A stretch of DNA of 64,000 nt from Obelidium mucronatum (Eukaryota; Chytridiomycota; Chytridiomycetes; Chytridiales; Chytriomycetaceae): contig JAIVFH010000013.1 in NCBI GenBank assembly GCA_025765595.1, positions 186,001 through 250,000 of the forward strand, read 5' to 3'. The notes below the pieces were generated by a model. That model was not told where the DNA came from, did not search any database, and worked only from the letters and a program-made list of their open reading frames with translations. Position 1 is the first letter of the stretch. Every line of letters starts with the position of its first letter. A program made the translations under genes and the position numbers. Shown here in pieces: positions 33,362-44,351 of the stretch.

Positions 33362-35492
33362 ATGAGTGAATTTCTCGTCGCAGACTCGGCCTCTAAAGGC
33401 GCTGAAGTACAAGCCTTACCATCAAAGGATGGCGTCACAGTTTCTTGGACTGGACTGGGTTATTCTGTCCCGGATCGGAAGACGAAAGAGAGTCTACAAT
33501 TGCTTCAAAACATCTCTGGATCTGTCAGCTCTGGTGAAGTGTTGGCAGTCTTGGGCCCTTCTGGTTGCGGCAAATCAACGCTTCTGGTACCAAACCACTC
33601 GTAAACCAACAAGATGATCGATATGCATTTAACAACCACTCTTCAGGACATTCTTGCAGGACGTAAGCGTGCAGGAACTGTATTTGGTCAAGTTTTGTTG
33701 AATGGCGCTGAATGCCCCATCAAGAAATACTCTTCATACGTAACCAACAATGAGGCGTTGTATGGGTCTTTCACTGTGAGGGAAACTCTTTGTTGGGCAG
33801 TAGAACTCAATACGGCCAAAAAAACTGTCTCGGAAAGGGACGAGAAGGTGAATGAGCTGTTGGTATTGTTTGGTTTGGTGACTTGTGCGGATTCTCGAGT
33901 GGGGGATATTTTCACCCGGGGAATCTCAGGTGATGACTGCGCTTGTACCACATCCATAAAAAAACTCGATCGACTGAAAATAATATCTTTAGGGGGCGAG
34001 AAACGCCGCTTATCAATCGCTCTACAACTCGTCAAAGAAACGCGAGTGATTTTTGTTGACGAACCAACTTCTGGGCTTGACTCAGCCGCTTCCTTCAAAG
34101 TAATGCAAGTTCTCAAAGATATTGCCGTGAACAGGAACTGTGCCGTTATTTGCACTGTTCACCAACCAAGTCCGTCAACCTATCAACTGTTTGATAAAGT
34201 TTTGTACTTGGCTCGGGGAGGGACTGTCTTTTTCGGGAAAACTGGAGGTGCAGACGTCGAGTACTTTGAACAGGCTGGTTTAAGTTTACCATTGTATACC
34301 TGTATTTCGGACGTTGTTTTGGATCGTAAGTGCGCGGTTTTAAGTACGACATTCAAAGAATCTGATTGATTTACATCAGACATCAATGTCGAGTTTCTTT
34401 CTGAAGAAACCGTTGCGAATGAGCGCATTCAAGTACTCATGAATGCATGGAACACCTCTCAAAACGCCAAGGCGCTTGGGCTTCAAACTGAAAACTCGCC
34501 AAAGTCAGCATCTTCTTCCTCAGTTACCGCCATGCAAGGAGGAGATGACTACATCCATTCATTTGGAACCCAAGTCAAGATTCTGGTGCGCAGAAGTATC
34601 AGCAATGTGACCAAAAATTTCCTAGCGTTTGGAATGCGGCTGTTTTTCATGATTGCTTTGGCCATTCAGATGGGCACCACTTGGCTTCGAATGTCAAACA
34701 GCCAGACAACAGTCCAAGAGCGGTTTTCTTCCATATTCTTCTCGATTGGGTTCCTGACGTATTTGACAGCAATTGGTATCCCGGCCTTTTTGGAGGAACG
34801 TGGGGTGTTTTACCGTGAACGATTGAACCGTACTTATTCTGTTGGAGCATTCGCTGTTGCAAATGCATTGGTATCCATTACGATTACATTTATCAATACG
34901 TTGGCTTTCTCTGTCATTGCGTACTTTCTGATGGGTTTGTAGTAATCTCTTTTTTTTCCCTGTTGCATATTAGTATTCTAATTAACGTTTTTAAGGTCTG
35001 AATGGCGGAACAACCAAATTCTTTACATTTGTTGCATTCCTATTTTTGACATTGATTTGCGGAGAAGCCGCCTGCCTCTGTGTAGCAGCCGCATTCCCCA
35101 TCTTTATCGCAGCTTTGGCCTTGTTCTGCATGTTCAACGGCGTGCAAATGAACCTTGCCGGATACTTTGTCCGCACCCAAAATATTCCAGCCTTCTGGAA
35201 ATACACGTTTCATTATTGGGACTTTCAAAAGTGGGCGTTTGAAGCAATGTCGGCCAATGAATATATTGGAACAGCATTCGAATGCGCTCCTGCTGTTAAT
35301 GAAACCAGTGCTTGCAGTTGCTATATTCAATCAAGTCTTGGGGAAAATGCGTGTTCGTTTAGTGGAGATGATGTGATCAAGAGCTTCGGATATGACGACT
35401 ACTCTTACTGGAAAAGCGCTGTTATTATGATTGCGATTGCTATTGGGTATAGAATCTTGTTTTACGTTATTCTCAGAGCCAAGAAACTCTGA
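33362..35492 (+). CDS. ABCG half-transporter, copy 2 (NBD–TMD), intact
   Basis: Five exons, 33362..33586, 33647..33929, 33993..34325, 34380..34934 and 34996..35492, join in phase to 630 aa with no corrections. Walker A is GPSGCGKSTLL, the signature after splicing GISGGEKRRLS, Walker B VIFVDEPTSGLD, H-loop CTVHQPSPS; then six helices with RGVFYRERLNRTYSVGAF and a Cys-rich loop (ECAPAVNETSACSC). It is clearly a paralogue of the minus-strand gene next door, and intron positions match (for example just after VVLD and after the Walker A). The second intron (63 nt, 33930..33992) interrupts the signature motif itself and is free of in-frame stops, so its retention would insert 21 residues there. Substrate unknown; sterol, lipid or xenobiotic export is typical. 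Confidence 0.95.
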
Positions 35493-35583
35493 TAAAAAAA
35501 ACAGAAAGAAAAAAAAAGATCATTCAAGGAGAATAAAATAACGGCCCCCCTTTTATTCGGTGTATTATTATGGCATTTTTTTT

Positions 35584-36558
35584 TCAATCTTTGATCAAAG
35601 CATCTTGTGGCACAAACCCAGCCGGCAAGAAGATCCCAACCTCCTTCCTCACTTGATCCATTGGCTTCTCCAAAATCTCTTCATAATAAACATTCATCAA
35701 AAACTTGCTCCGCGTTCCACATTGCAAGAGCCATGGAACATGCTCTGTAAACAAGAGTTTTCGATCCGTACTGGTTAATCGGAGTGGGCCAAGGACACCG
35801 CTGAGAAGTGTCATGGGAAGACCGGTTTGAGCTAGTTCGAACCATTTTACTGCAATTTCTTCTTCAAGGGATGTTCCTAGGCCAGTGAGGACGTGGAAAA
35901 AGTCGTGTACCTTTTTCCATCAGATGGAACAAAAAAAACAACTGGTTTAGTCAAACATATACACAAACACACATACGCCTAACCTGTCTGTATCGCAGCA
36001 TGACATACTTCAATTCATCATCGGCTTCAGGCATATGTCGGACGGGAGTTCGCGTGTCAGGGACTAACACATTCCAAATCCAGAAAATTAACATAAGCTG
36101 GAATGATGGCGAAGAAACAAGTGGTCAGATTTGGATTTCAACTCTTTTCTCTATTGAACAGCTTTACCGCGTCCAAGAGTGTTTCTCGGCAATTCTCTCA
36201 GCCGTTGCAGATTGACAGTTCCAGTAGTTGATCAACGGCCGATCGCGCAACAGTCTACGACCCGTTGGATCCAAAACCATCCGTGTTCGCATTCGTTGTA
36301 CGGCGCATTCAGCCAGTGAGTTCTCCAAGGGCAGCGACCATGTCTAGGGATACAGCAAGTTTTTTGGTAAGAAGCAATATCAATACTGCTCTCTTTGGCA
36401 TCAACGCAAATTTTACCTTCTCGAGAAGGATTACTGAGGGCTTTCAAGCCAGCTCGAAGCGCCATCGGGCAGTCGGTACGGCATCGTTTGGTTTCGACTG
36501 TTTTTTTTGTGTGTAAATAATAAATGTTTATTGCGTATTTGAATTCATGTTGAGTCAT
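35584..36558 (-). CDS. coq4: COQ4, ubiquinone biosynthesis organiser; several frame corrections needed
   Basis: Reading leftward, the conserved COQ4 order is visible across frames: LRAGLKALSNPSREG, MVAALGELTG, MVLDPTGRRLLRDRPLI, NLQRLRELPRNTLGRG, DTRTPVRHMPEADDELKY, HDFFHVLTGLGTSLEEEI (the HDxxHx11E metal motif), LAQTGLPMTLLSGVLGPLRL, then EHVPWLLQCGTRSKFLM to TAA at 35584. COQ4 sits on the matrix side of the inner mitochondrial membrane and organises the CoQ synthome; recent work gives it a role in C1 decarboxylation. Introns follow MLRYRQ (donor GTTAGG) and TLGRG. At least three single-base corrections are needed between about 36370 and 36030. The start may be ATG 36465 or 36558. Confidence 0.85.
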
Positions 36559-36661
36559 ACGAAAGCTGATGGTTATTGGTATACAAGAAAATAAACAGAC
36601 AAAGAAGAGTCCATAAAAAAACCCCCCCGAGTCCCGCTTACTCCTCCTCTTTTATCTTTTT

Positions 36662-39600
36662 TCAAAAGATGGACTCCATTGGAGGAAACCCACCCCGACT
36701 CTCAAAATACCCACCTTTATACCTCCACTCTGACCCTTCACCTTCCCCACCCCTTGCCACAAACCACTTTGGCTCCCACTTTACACCCTCCATCTCCATA
36801 CGTTTCCGCGTCTCTCTCTGTTTCTGCTCCAACCGCAACTTTTCCCGCTCCGCTTCGTCAATCTTGCCGTCTTCGTATAGTCTCTGATCCGTTCGGAACC
36901 GTGTATCCGTAATCGGCAGTAAATGCTCGATATCCGGTGTTAATTCGTTTAGCTCTACTGCTAGTTGTGTGAACCCGTACATTTGGGCGTGGTGTGCTGG
37001 ACATGGGGTTGCACGCCATATCACTTGTAGATTGTTTGGACTTGATTTCTCAAATCGGTATAGAGCGTCATCCCATTTTCCACTAGTGTGTTATTGTCTT
37101 TTTGGTGAGTTTTTTCTTCCCCGAAAAAAAAAACAAAAAGAACCCCCAACTACTACTCACCAAATCCAAGCAACCTCACCTCCCTCACAATCAAACACAG
37201 TCCCCACAACCTCATTTTTGGCGCTTGAAAAGTATCCAGCCTCTTTAAACGTCAACACTGAGGTGTACCCCGTGCTCAGACTTGTAATCTTCATTGTTCC
37301 ATAGTGTTCAAGGTATCGAGTTCCTGCAAACACGTTTCTCATGCATGTTGTCACTTTTGTCCATTGGAGGTGGTCTTTTTTACTTGGGAGTGTTACGTTG
37401 ACTATGTGTTTTTTTTTTAAATAAACATGGTGGAAAAACCCCCCAATTATTAACCTGTTCCCGACGGCACCAATTCCATAGATTTCCCCCAAAACTTTGA
37501 TTTCACCAGATTATCTTGATAAAACGTGTATTTTGGGGATTCAGCGTGACATGCCATAACGGGAGGATGATGGGACACTTTTTCAGAAACGAAACGGAAC
37601 CCCTTGTCGGGACGAATGCATTCAAATGTTTCACCGAGTAAAGGGTTGAAGGGTTTTCGACCGGCTCTGTTTACGGTTGATGCGTAACCTGATACGGCGA
37701 AGGCTAGTTTTGGGGAATGAGTCAGCCATAACGAAAAAAATAAAAATAAAATAAAATAAAAAAAAAAAAGTGAGTGAGCGAGCTGGTATACAAAAAATAC
37801 CTGACACAAGAACCATTCTATCCACAACATTCTCAGCATCCGCCGCAGCGTCCAGCAAATCGCAATACTCCAACTCCTCCGCCAACTTTTGAAGTAAATT
37901 CAACGGCTCATTCAATGCAATCGGCATGGCAATCGTTGACAAGTCTTTTCCAACATTGTTTCGCAGAATCGACAAGACGCTGATGCTTTCCATGGATACT
38001 GGCGGGACGGGGAGAGTTTTCCGGCGTACAACTGTTATAGCAGGGGTCAATTCTTGGTATTGTGGGGGCGGCGGCTGAGGAAGGGAAGAGCCGGTTGGGG
38101 TGGTTCCATCTCATCATCATTGTTATTGTTTCCTCCTTTGCCAGTTTTTCCAGCATCTAGCAGAAGCGCCACCTTTTTTTGTCAAGGTTCATTGTGGGCA
38201 TTGGCATTGATCGAACAGTGTACAGTTCTGCATCGTCGCTATCCTCATGATCGTCTTCATCACGCAGGACTTGTACTTCCCCCTTGACGGGAGGTCCACC
38301 CGTCCATGTTCGAATCTGATCTCCTTCTTCATCAAGCAGGTATTCCGAAGTATCAGATCCCCTCTTCATCATCATCGTCATCATCGTCTCCATCTTCCAA
38401 AGCGTCAAAGAATTGTATGGAAGCCGAAGCCATGCTTTCACGTAACGAGTCTGTATCATCTGGAATCGCTGGTCGCATGATCCGTGGCTCCTAGAGATAT
38501 AGAACCACCGTTTTTGGAGAGCGCCATTGCCCTGAATGATGATTCGCTTGCCTGTGGAAGACTGTATTGAGTCCTGAGTTTGTTGTTGTCGCTTAAGCAA
38601 TATTTGAATGCGGCATCGGTTTTGATTTGGGATACGGAAAGTGTAGTTATAGTGGATTGGACTGATTGGTTGTATAAGGTGAAGGCTGTTTGGGATGATA
38701 GAACTGCTTTGGCAAGGTCGTTGGCGAGAGTTGGTAATGTTGAGGTAATAGTGACAGAAGCGGATGGATCTTTTGTTGTTTCAGATAGTTCTTTGATGGA
38801 AACGGCCTTTCGCCCATAGAGTAGAAAGAGTGTCTTCCATCTGTTTCTGTAGTTCAGCCAACTGGGTTGCTGAATCGATTGGGCCTGCGGATGGTGTAGT
38901 ACCGCCACTAAAAACAGCTCCTCCTCCGTACTGAGAAGAATCAACGCTAAAGCTTGAGACGCCTGAACCATTCCGCTCAAAGGGACTCAATTTTGCTGTA
39001 TGGGTATGACTTTGGAGTGCGCCGACCCACATTTGAAAATCTTGTTGATTGATGGCTTTCATGTGTAGGATTGCTGACCCCGAGTCTATATCAATCAGCA
39101 AGTTGTCTAGAAATTTGTAATAATAAGAATACGGGAGTTGAAATCTCGCCTTGGCGAAAAAGGATGAAAAGATAATACACCGCCAGCGGCGATTAAAAGA
39201 AAAGAGAATATACCATGATCCAAACGAACAGCAGCAGAAGAAAGAGCAACAACGGCACGAGGCTGACCGCCAACAGTCTTGAAATACTCAAGATTCCCCG
39301 TCCTTGAATCAATCACCAACCAGCGTTTCAAATAGCCTTGAATTTTGCGATCACCCTTCTTAAGAATCCATCCTTCTACCCGAGCTGAGCCGGAGCTGTT
39401 GTTGTTGTCGGTAACAAGAGGAGACGACAACAATGGCGATATGACAGCAGAGACGCCGCTGCGACTGCCGCCATTCTCCGCGTCCCGCAGCGCGACAAAA
39501 AAGAACAGTTTCTTTGACTGTGTTTACGGAGAAGGAGTTGTCGAACACGAGCACGTACACGCCGGGGTCCGTGACTCTGTACGTTCCCTTGACTGTGAGC

Positions 39601-40007
39601 TTTGCCGAGTCGTAGTGGGCGATGGGAATCAGCTCGACGAGCTTCGTCGGCGTGCTGGTGCGGCTGCAGCTGCGCGGGCGCCGCATGCCGCCGCCGCTGC
39701 GTCCTGGGCGATGCCCGGACTCGTCTGCGCGCGCTTGCGGCCGCTGACGGGCAGCCCGAGGAACGACGCCTGGCTGCGCACGGCGCGCGGCTCGCCGACC
39801 GACGCGCGCGGTAGCGTCGGCGGCGGCGTGGCGTCGCCCGGCGTTGTTTCCGGTCGGTGGCTAGGCGGCAGCGACAGCTGCCGGAAGAGCCCAAACGAAA
39901 TATTCTTGCGCTTCGTGCCAAACTGCCAGATCAAATCTGTGCCGCCCTGCGTCGACGGTCACAAAGTGGCGGAACGAGGACCGCGGCTTTACTGTCACTT
40001 CCTGCAT
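36662..40007 (-). CDS. OSH3-type oxysterol-binding protein (GOLD–PH–FFAT–ORD)
   Basis: The ATG at 40007 gives [20 protein letters not shown] then [17 protein letters not shown], followed by [16 protein letters not shown]: the GOLD domain, as in yeast Osh3. The PH domain has [20 protein letters not shown], and [20 protein letters not shown] follows an intron at about 39109-39213. Near 38385-38415 the sense strand encodes [11 protein letters not shown], a good FFAT motif for VAP binding. The ORD contains [47 protein letters not shown] (the family signature) and ends [20 protein letters not shown] ... to 36662. Osh3 transfers or senses PI4P and sterol at ER-plasma membrane contacts. Frame changes occur in the GOLD region (for example a GGG run near 39972). 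The N-terminal coding stretch 39600-39850 is strikingly GC-rich. Confidence 0.9.
39109..39213 (-). repeat. OSH3 intron carrying two mini-hairpins
   Basis: On the sense strand this intron holds ATCGCC-GCT-GGCGGT (39179-39193) and TCGCC-AA-GGCGA (39146-39157). Stem sequence and flanks (GGCGGTGTATTA) resemble the hairpin array in intron 2 of the giant gene. Confidence 0.6.
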
Positions 40008-40048
40008 CGGCCGCTCTTTTTTTTTAGTTCTTTGTTTCTCGACGACAA

Positions 40049-40980
40049 ATGGGGGACACAGCCTTGAACACACGCATCGTCAACCAAGCAATGCGCGAAC
40101 TCAGAACAAACCTCCACGGCCTCGGTCTCGCTCCTAAAAAAGAACAAGGCCTCACCCTCATGTTTGGCGCCATCGAACCACGGCCTCTTTACAAACGACG
40201 ACATCCAACTCCTCAAAGAAGCTGCAAAAAACCCAAAAGAACACCCATACATCAAGGGCATCCTCAACATGATTCTTTGAAACTGAATGCAGGCAACGGT
40301 GACCCCGTCATGGGCAGACTCGATAAGGCGTATTCATGCTTCAAGCTTGTTCGTGATTCCATGGAACTGGTGTGGTGCCGTGACGGCGAAACTCCAGGAT
40401 TCATGGCAAGCATTAAATCCAATCTTGTGCGCCCTAAATTTGGATGGTTGGCGATCTGGGAGGTGTGGCGACAATGGATTGATGGCTTCAAGAACGACCC
40501 TGGCGATATGGCTTTTGGAAACAAATGCCGTTACACCTGCTGCACAAAAAGCTGCAATCAAAAGGAGAAGTGAAATGGTACGGGACACGATCTGTGCAAA
40601 CTGTGGAATCAAGGAACTGCAAGAATACCATGCTGATTTTCAGGAATCATCATCGCCAATCAGGTTGAAGCGTTGTCAAAGCTGTCACGATGTCTCCTAC
40701 TGCTCTCATAAATGTCAAAAGGAGGCATGGAAACCAAGACATAAAAAGTATTGTCGCGATGTCTCCGTGTTAAAGACTGGAGATATCGTTCGGTTGCGTG
40801 GATTGAAGGAAAAATCAGATTTGAATGGTCATCTCTATGAGATTCATGAGCTTAATAATGCAGCTGGGCGGTGGCATGCTTCATGGGTTGGAGGATCGAA
40901 ATGATTTACTAATCAAACCTGGTAACTTGACAAGAGTCTTGACTGTGGAAGAGCGAAACGATTTGATTGCAAACAACTGA
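40049..40980 (+). CDS. MYND zinc-finger protein, tandem copy A (frame-broken)
   Basis: The start at 40049 (MGDTALNTRIVNQAMREL) lies 41 bp from the divergent OSH3 start. The protein parallels copy B throughout: NLHGLGLAPKKEQGLTLMF, FKLVRDSMELVWCRD, then a MYND finger (CANCGIKEL ... CQSCHDVSYCSHKCQKEAW ... HKKYC) and a C-terminal domain (GDIVRLRGLKEKSDLNGHLY, NLTRVLTVEERNDLIANN). MYND fingers bind Pro-rich peptides. The N-terminal half has no recognised family. Compared with copy B, single-base changes are needed near 40185, 40270, 40540 and 40902. These could be sequence errors, or copy A may be decaying. Confidence 0.75.
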
Positions 40981-41064
40981 TGATGCTGAAAAGTCATAAA
41001 AAATATGTATATACAATTATATCTGAATATTCCTTTTTAAATAAGAGCTATACTCAAAAACAAA

Positions 41065-41972
41065 ATGACCACCATGAATACCCGCATCGTCAACCAAGCC
41101 ATGCGTGAACTCAAAACAAACCTGCACGGCCTCGGTCTATCCCCCAAAAAAGAACAAGGCCTCACCCTAATGTTCAGCGCCGTCGAACCACACCTCGTCA
41201 CCGAAACCGACATTCAAGTCCTGAAACAGGCTTCCAAAGACCCATCCGAACACCCTTACATCAAAGGCATCTTATCCATGATTCTGTTCCGCATCTTGGT
41301 ACTCAACGGTGATCCCATCAAGGGCAAGCTCGAAAAAGCCCGTGCTTGGTTCAAGCTTGTTCAACACTCTACGGAAGTGGTGTGGTGTCGTGAGTCGCGG
41401 GGTCCAGGCTTCATGGCAAGCATCGAGACAAACTTAAGCGTCCTACATATGGTTGGTTGACCATCTGCGACGAGTGGAAAGAGATGGTTGAAGGAATGGA
41501 GGACGATGACATGTACTTTGGCGACGAATGTCTATACACTGAAGCCCAAAAGGCTGCGCTCCGAACAAGAAGTGAAATGGCGCGGGACTCGGTGTGTGCA
41601 AACTGTGGAGCCAAGGAGCAAGAAGATTCTTTTGGTGGTGGCATCGTCGTCAAGAAGTTGAAGAAGTGTCAGGGTTGTCAGGATGTTTCGTACTGTTCTC
41701 GGGAATGTCAAAAGCAGGCGTGGAAACCCAGTCATAAAAATTACTGCCGCGATATTTCCGTGTTGAAGGCTGGAGATATTGTTCGGTTGCGTGGGTTGAA
41801 GGCGCAAGCCGATTTGAATGGACATTTGTATGAGATTCGCGAGTTTGACGAGTTAAAGGGGCGTTGGCGTGCTACCTGGGTTGGGGGATCCCACGATTTA
41901 TCTGTCAAGCCAGATAACTTGACCAGAGTTTTGACTGTGGAAGAGCGAAACGATTTGATTGCACACAACTGA
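41065..41972 (+). CDS. MYND zinc-finger protein, tandem copy B
   Basis: ATG 41065 (MTTMNTRIVNQAMREL) to TGA 41972, about 302 aa, no introns. The unknown N-terminal domain ends around FKLVQHSTEVVWCRE; the MYND finger is CANCGAKEQ ... CQGCQDVSYCSRECQKQAW ... HKNYC, with eight Cys/His ligands in the usual spacing. The C-terminal part (GDIVRLRGLKAQADLNGHLY ... GRWRATWVGG ... VKPDNLTRVL) looks like a small beta-barrel. One single-base correction is needed near 41440, between FMASIETNL and YGWLTICDEW. Function is unknown; a tandem duplicate of the gene just upstream. Confidence 0.85.
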
Positions 41973-42032
41973 ATAATGTGTCGAAAATTAAAGAATAAAA
42001 GCACACCATAAACAAAATATTCCCTCTCGAAA

Positions 42033-42873
42033 ATGGCCACGATTCAAAAGCAGAAGCAAATCACTCTCAAAGGCTCTGCCCAAATCGTGACTGAGTTCTT
42101 TGACTACAGCATCAACAGGTATTTTTATCCACTGCCGATTAGAAAACCCAAGCATCCAAATCGGACACACACACACACACCTTACACGACACAACCAACT
42201 AACACCCAGAAACTCCCACCCCCAAATAAACAACCAAAACCAAAAAAAAAAAGCATCCTATTCCAACGCGCAATCTATCCACCAGAAGACTTCAAAGTAG
42301 TCAAACGGTACGGCCTGAACCTCCTCGTGAATGCAGACTACGCCGTCCAAAACTACCTCAAACAAATAATGACGCAAATCGAAAAATGGATTGTCGCCAA
42401 AGTCATTACGAAGCTTGTTTTGGTGATTTCGTCTTTGGAAACGCGTCAAGTGTTGGAGCGTTGGCAGTTTAATATTCAATTGGAAGTCTACCAGTGGTGG
42501 TGCTGGTACATCCACTAATAAGGAGAATGCGTCAAAGAAAAGTACCTCTGCCCCTTCATCCACAGCTGCTGGAAAAACCGAAAAGGAGATAAACGCTGAA
42601 ATCGCAGCAATCATGCGGCAGATTACCGCAAGCGTGTCGTTTCTTCCAATGATGACCGAACCGTGTACTTTCAATGTCCTGACTTATACTGATAAAGACG
42701 CGGAAGTGCCAAGCACTTGGATTGATAGCGACGCGAAAATGATTACAAAGAATGCGGAGCAAGTAAAGTTGAGATCGTTTTCTACGAGTGTTCATAAGGT
42801 GGACGCGTTGGTTGCTTATCGTCTTGGGAGAGGATGTGTGAACACACTTTTTCTTTTGAACCCAATAAAATAA
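42033..42873 (+). CDS. mad2: MAD2 spindle-checkpoint HORMA protein
   Basis: Exon 1 (42033..42118) and exon 2 (from 42254) join as YSINSILFQRAIYPPEDF, matching the Mad2 SILYQRGIYP motif. The HORMA domain continues with YGLNLLVNADYAVQNYL, KLVLVISSLETRQVLERWQF, RQITASVSFLPMMTEPCTF, VLTYTDKDAEVPSTW and QVKLRSFSTSVHKVDALVAY (the safety-belt region). Mad2 binds Mad1 and Cdc20 to delay anaphase until all kinetochores attach. An insertion rich in Ser/Thr/Lys sits after ERWQFNIQLE; a one-base correction is needed near 42493 to enter it, and the final residues after VAYRLGRG may also be shifted. Confidence 0.92.
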
Positions 42874-42975
42874 TAACTTTTAAATCAGTTTCAATAAACA
42901 CAAGTCTTTTTAAAAACCTTTGTCTCAACTTTCCTGCATCACCCCCCTCAATCCCTCGCCGTCTTTCCAATAGTT

Positions 42976-44313
42976 TCAATAGCTGCCACACCACTGGCGA
43001 CATTCGTCTACCAGGTCAGAAACCTCGCCAACTGTCGCATCAAATCTTTGAGCAATATCGGACCAGAAAGTCACATTTACCCCTCCTTCAACTGCATCGT
43101 TGATTTCGGTTATGAATGATTTGATGCCCTTAGCGCTTTGTGCACACTGGGCTCTTAAACGATCAGTATCTACCCCTAACGGCTTGGCGACTGCCAACAA
43201 TTCAACACAAGCGGCTGTTTTGTCCATTTCGCTCAGCAATCTGGTAAACCCCTGGAGCAGTTTTTGCGCGGCAATACGTTCCTGGATCCCCCTTGACGCA
43301 TCGAAAACTTCCGCTTGCAGCACAGCAGTGTGTAGACTTATCGCAAGACATCTATCACCAATATCTGACGGCAAGGCCAAAGTTCCTGCAACTGACACGC
43401 CTTCTTCAAATGCGCCGTTGATTTCGGCAATCAAGGATTTGAGGCCCTGCGTGTTTTCTGCATGCAGGGCTCTTAGCCGGTCAATGTCTATCCCTAGTGG
43501 AAACTTGACAAAGTCAATGACTTCAATAGCTTGAAGCACGCGATCCATGATGCCCAGCTTTAATTTAAGTGAGTCGAGCAGCTGGCTCGCGAATGGAACG
43601 CCAAACAATGCCGTCTCGCGTTCCCCCGCATCACGTGACTCTTTGTGCGGCAGCAGCGCCACCGGCAGCAGCGCCCGCGCGACGGCGACAAGCCCGGCCT
43701 TTGTCGTCGTCGTCGGCGATTTTCCACAGCCGCGCCACCTTCGCCGTCCGCGCGTCGCCGGCGAGCGCGCACACGCCGGCGGCGATGCGGATGCTGCGGA
43801 CGGCGAGCTTGGCGTCGGCGGACTCGCGCGCGAAAGCTGCGGGGGCGGATTAGTCAGCGATGAGTCACCACAATACACTCACGCGTTTTGATTACTGTGA
43901 TGGTTCGCTGTTTCGCTGTTTCACCATTCATTAGTCGCACTTTCTTTCCCCAAACACGCATACACACACACTCACCCTGCACCGATAACACCCTCAGCTG
44001 GACTCAAATAGTATTCACACGGACCCGTAATCTTGAAAGCAATGCCTCCTGAGGTGGCCGTGTTCTCCAAGTGAATGCTCTGTTTGAATGAAACGGTCTT
44101 GCACCGGCTCGGACTCAAGTGGCTGGCGGAATTTGACGCTGTCTTCGTGGATTGATAAAGACATCTGATTGATTTGATGAGGTCGTTCAGTTGTTTATGA
44201 GATTCTTGCATAAGTTGGTCAAGCAAATGGGATAAGGGATGAATTTTTCGTGCATCCATCCCTAGTTGCTTGGACTTTTTTTTTCTTAATTTCTTTACTT
44301 TAACACTTGGCAC
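42976..44313 (-). CDS. MSP/VAP-domain protein, minus-strand copy
   Basis: Exon 1 (43972..44313) has a helical N-terminus (HPLSHLLDQLMQESHKQL) and then the start of an MSP domain: VSFKQSIHLENTATSGGIAF, TGPCEYYLSPAEGVIGAG. A small exon around 43876-43915 would supply GET..TITVIKT (one base correction needed). Exon 3 continues FARESADAKLAVRSIRIAAG and TAKVARLWKIADDDD, the end of an MSP fold. A second correction near 43695 leads into an alpha-helical C-terminal region (MDRVLQAIEVIDFVKFPLG ... ) with two similar repeats (IDRLRALHAENTQGLKSLI and TDRLRAQCAQSAKGIKSFI), ending at 42976. No transmembrane anchor is visible, unlike classic VAPs. It is paralogous to, and divergent from, the next gene. Stretch 43640-43850 is very GC-rich. 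Confidence 0.62.
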
Positions 44314-44351
44314 ATTGCAGAAAGGACCTCATAGTAGCCGTATCATCAGGC

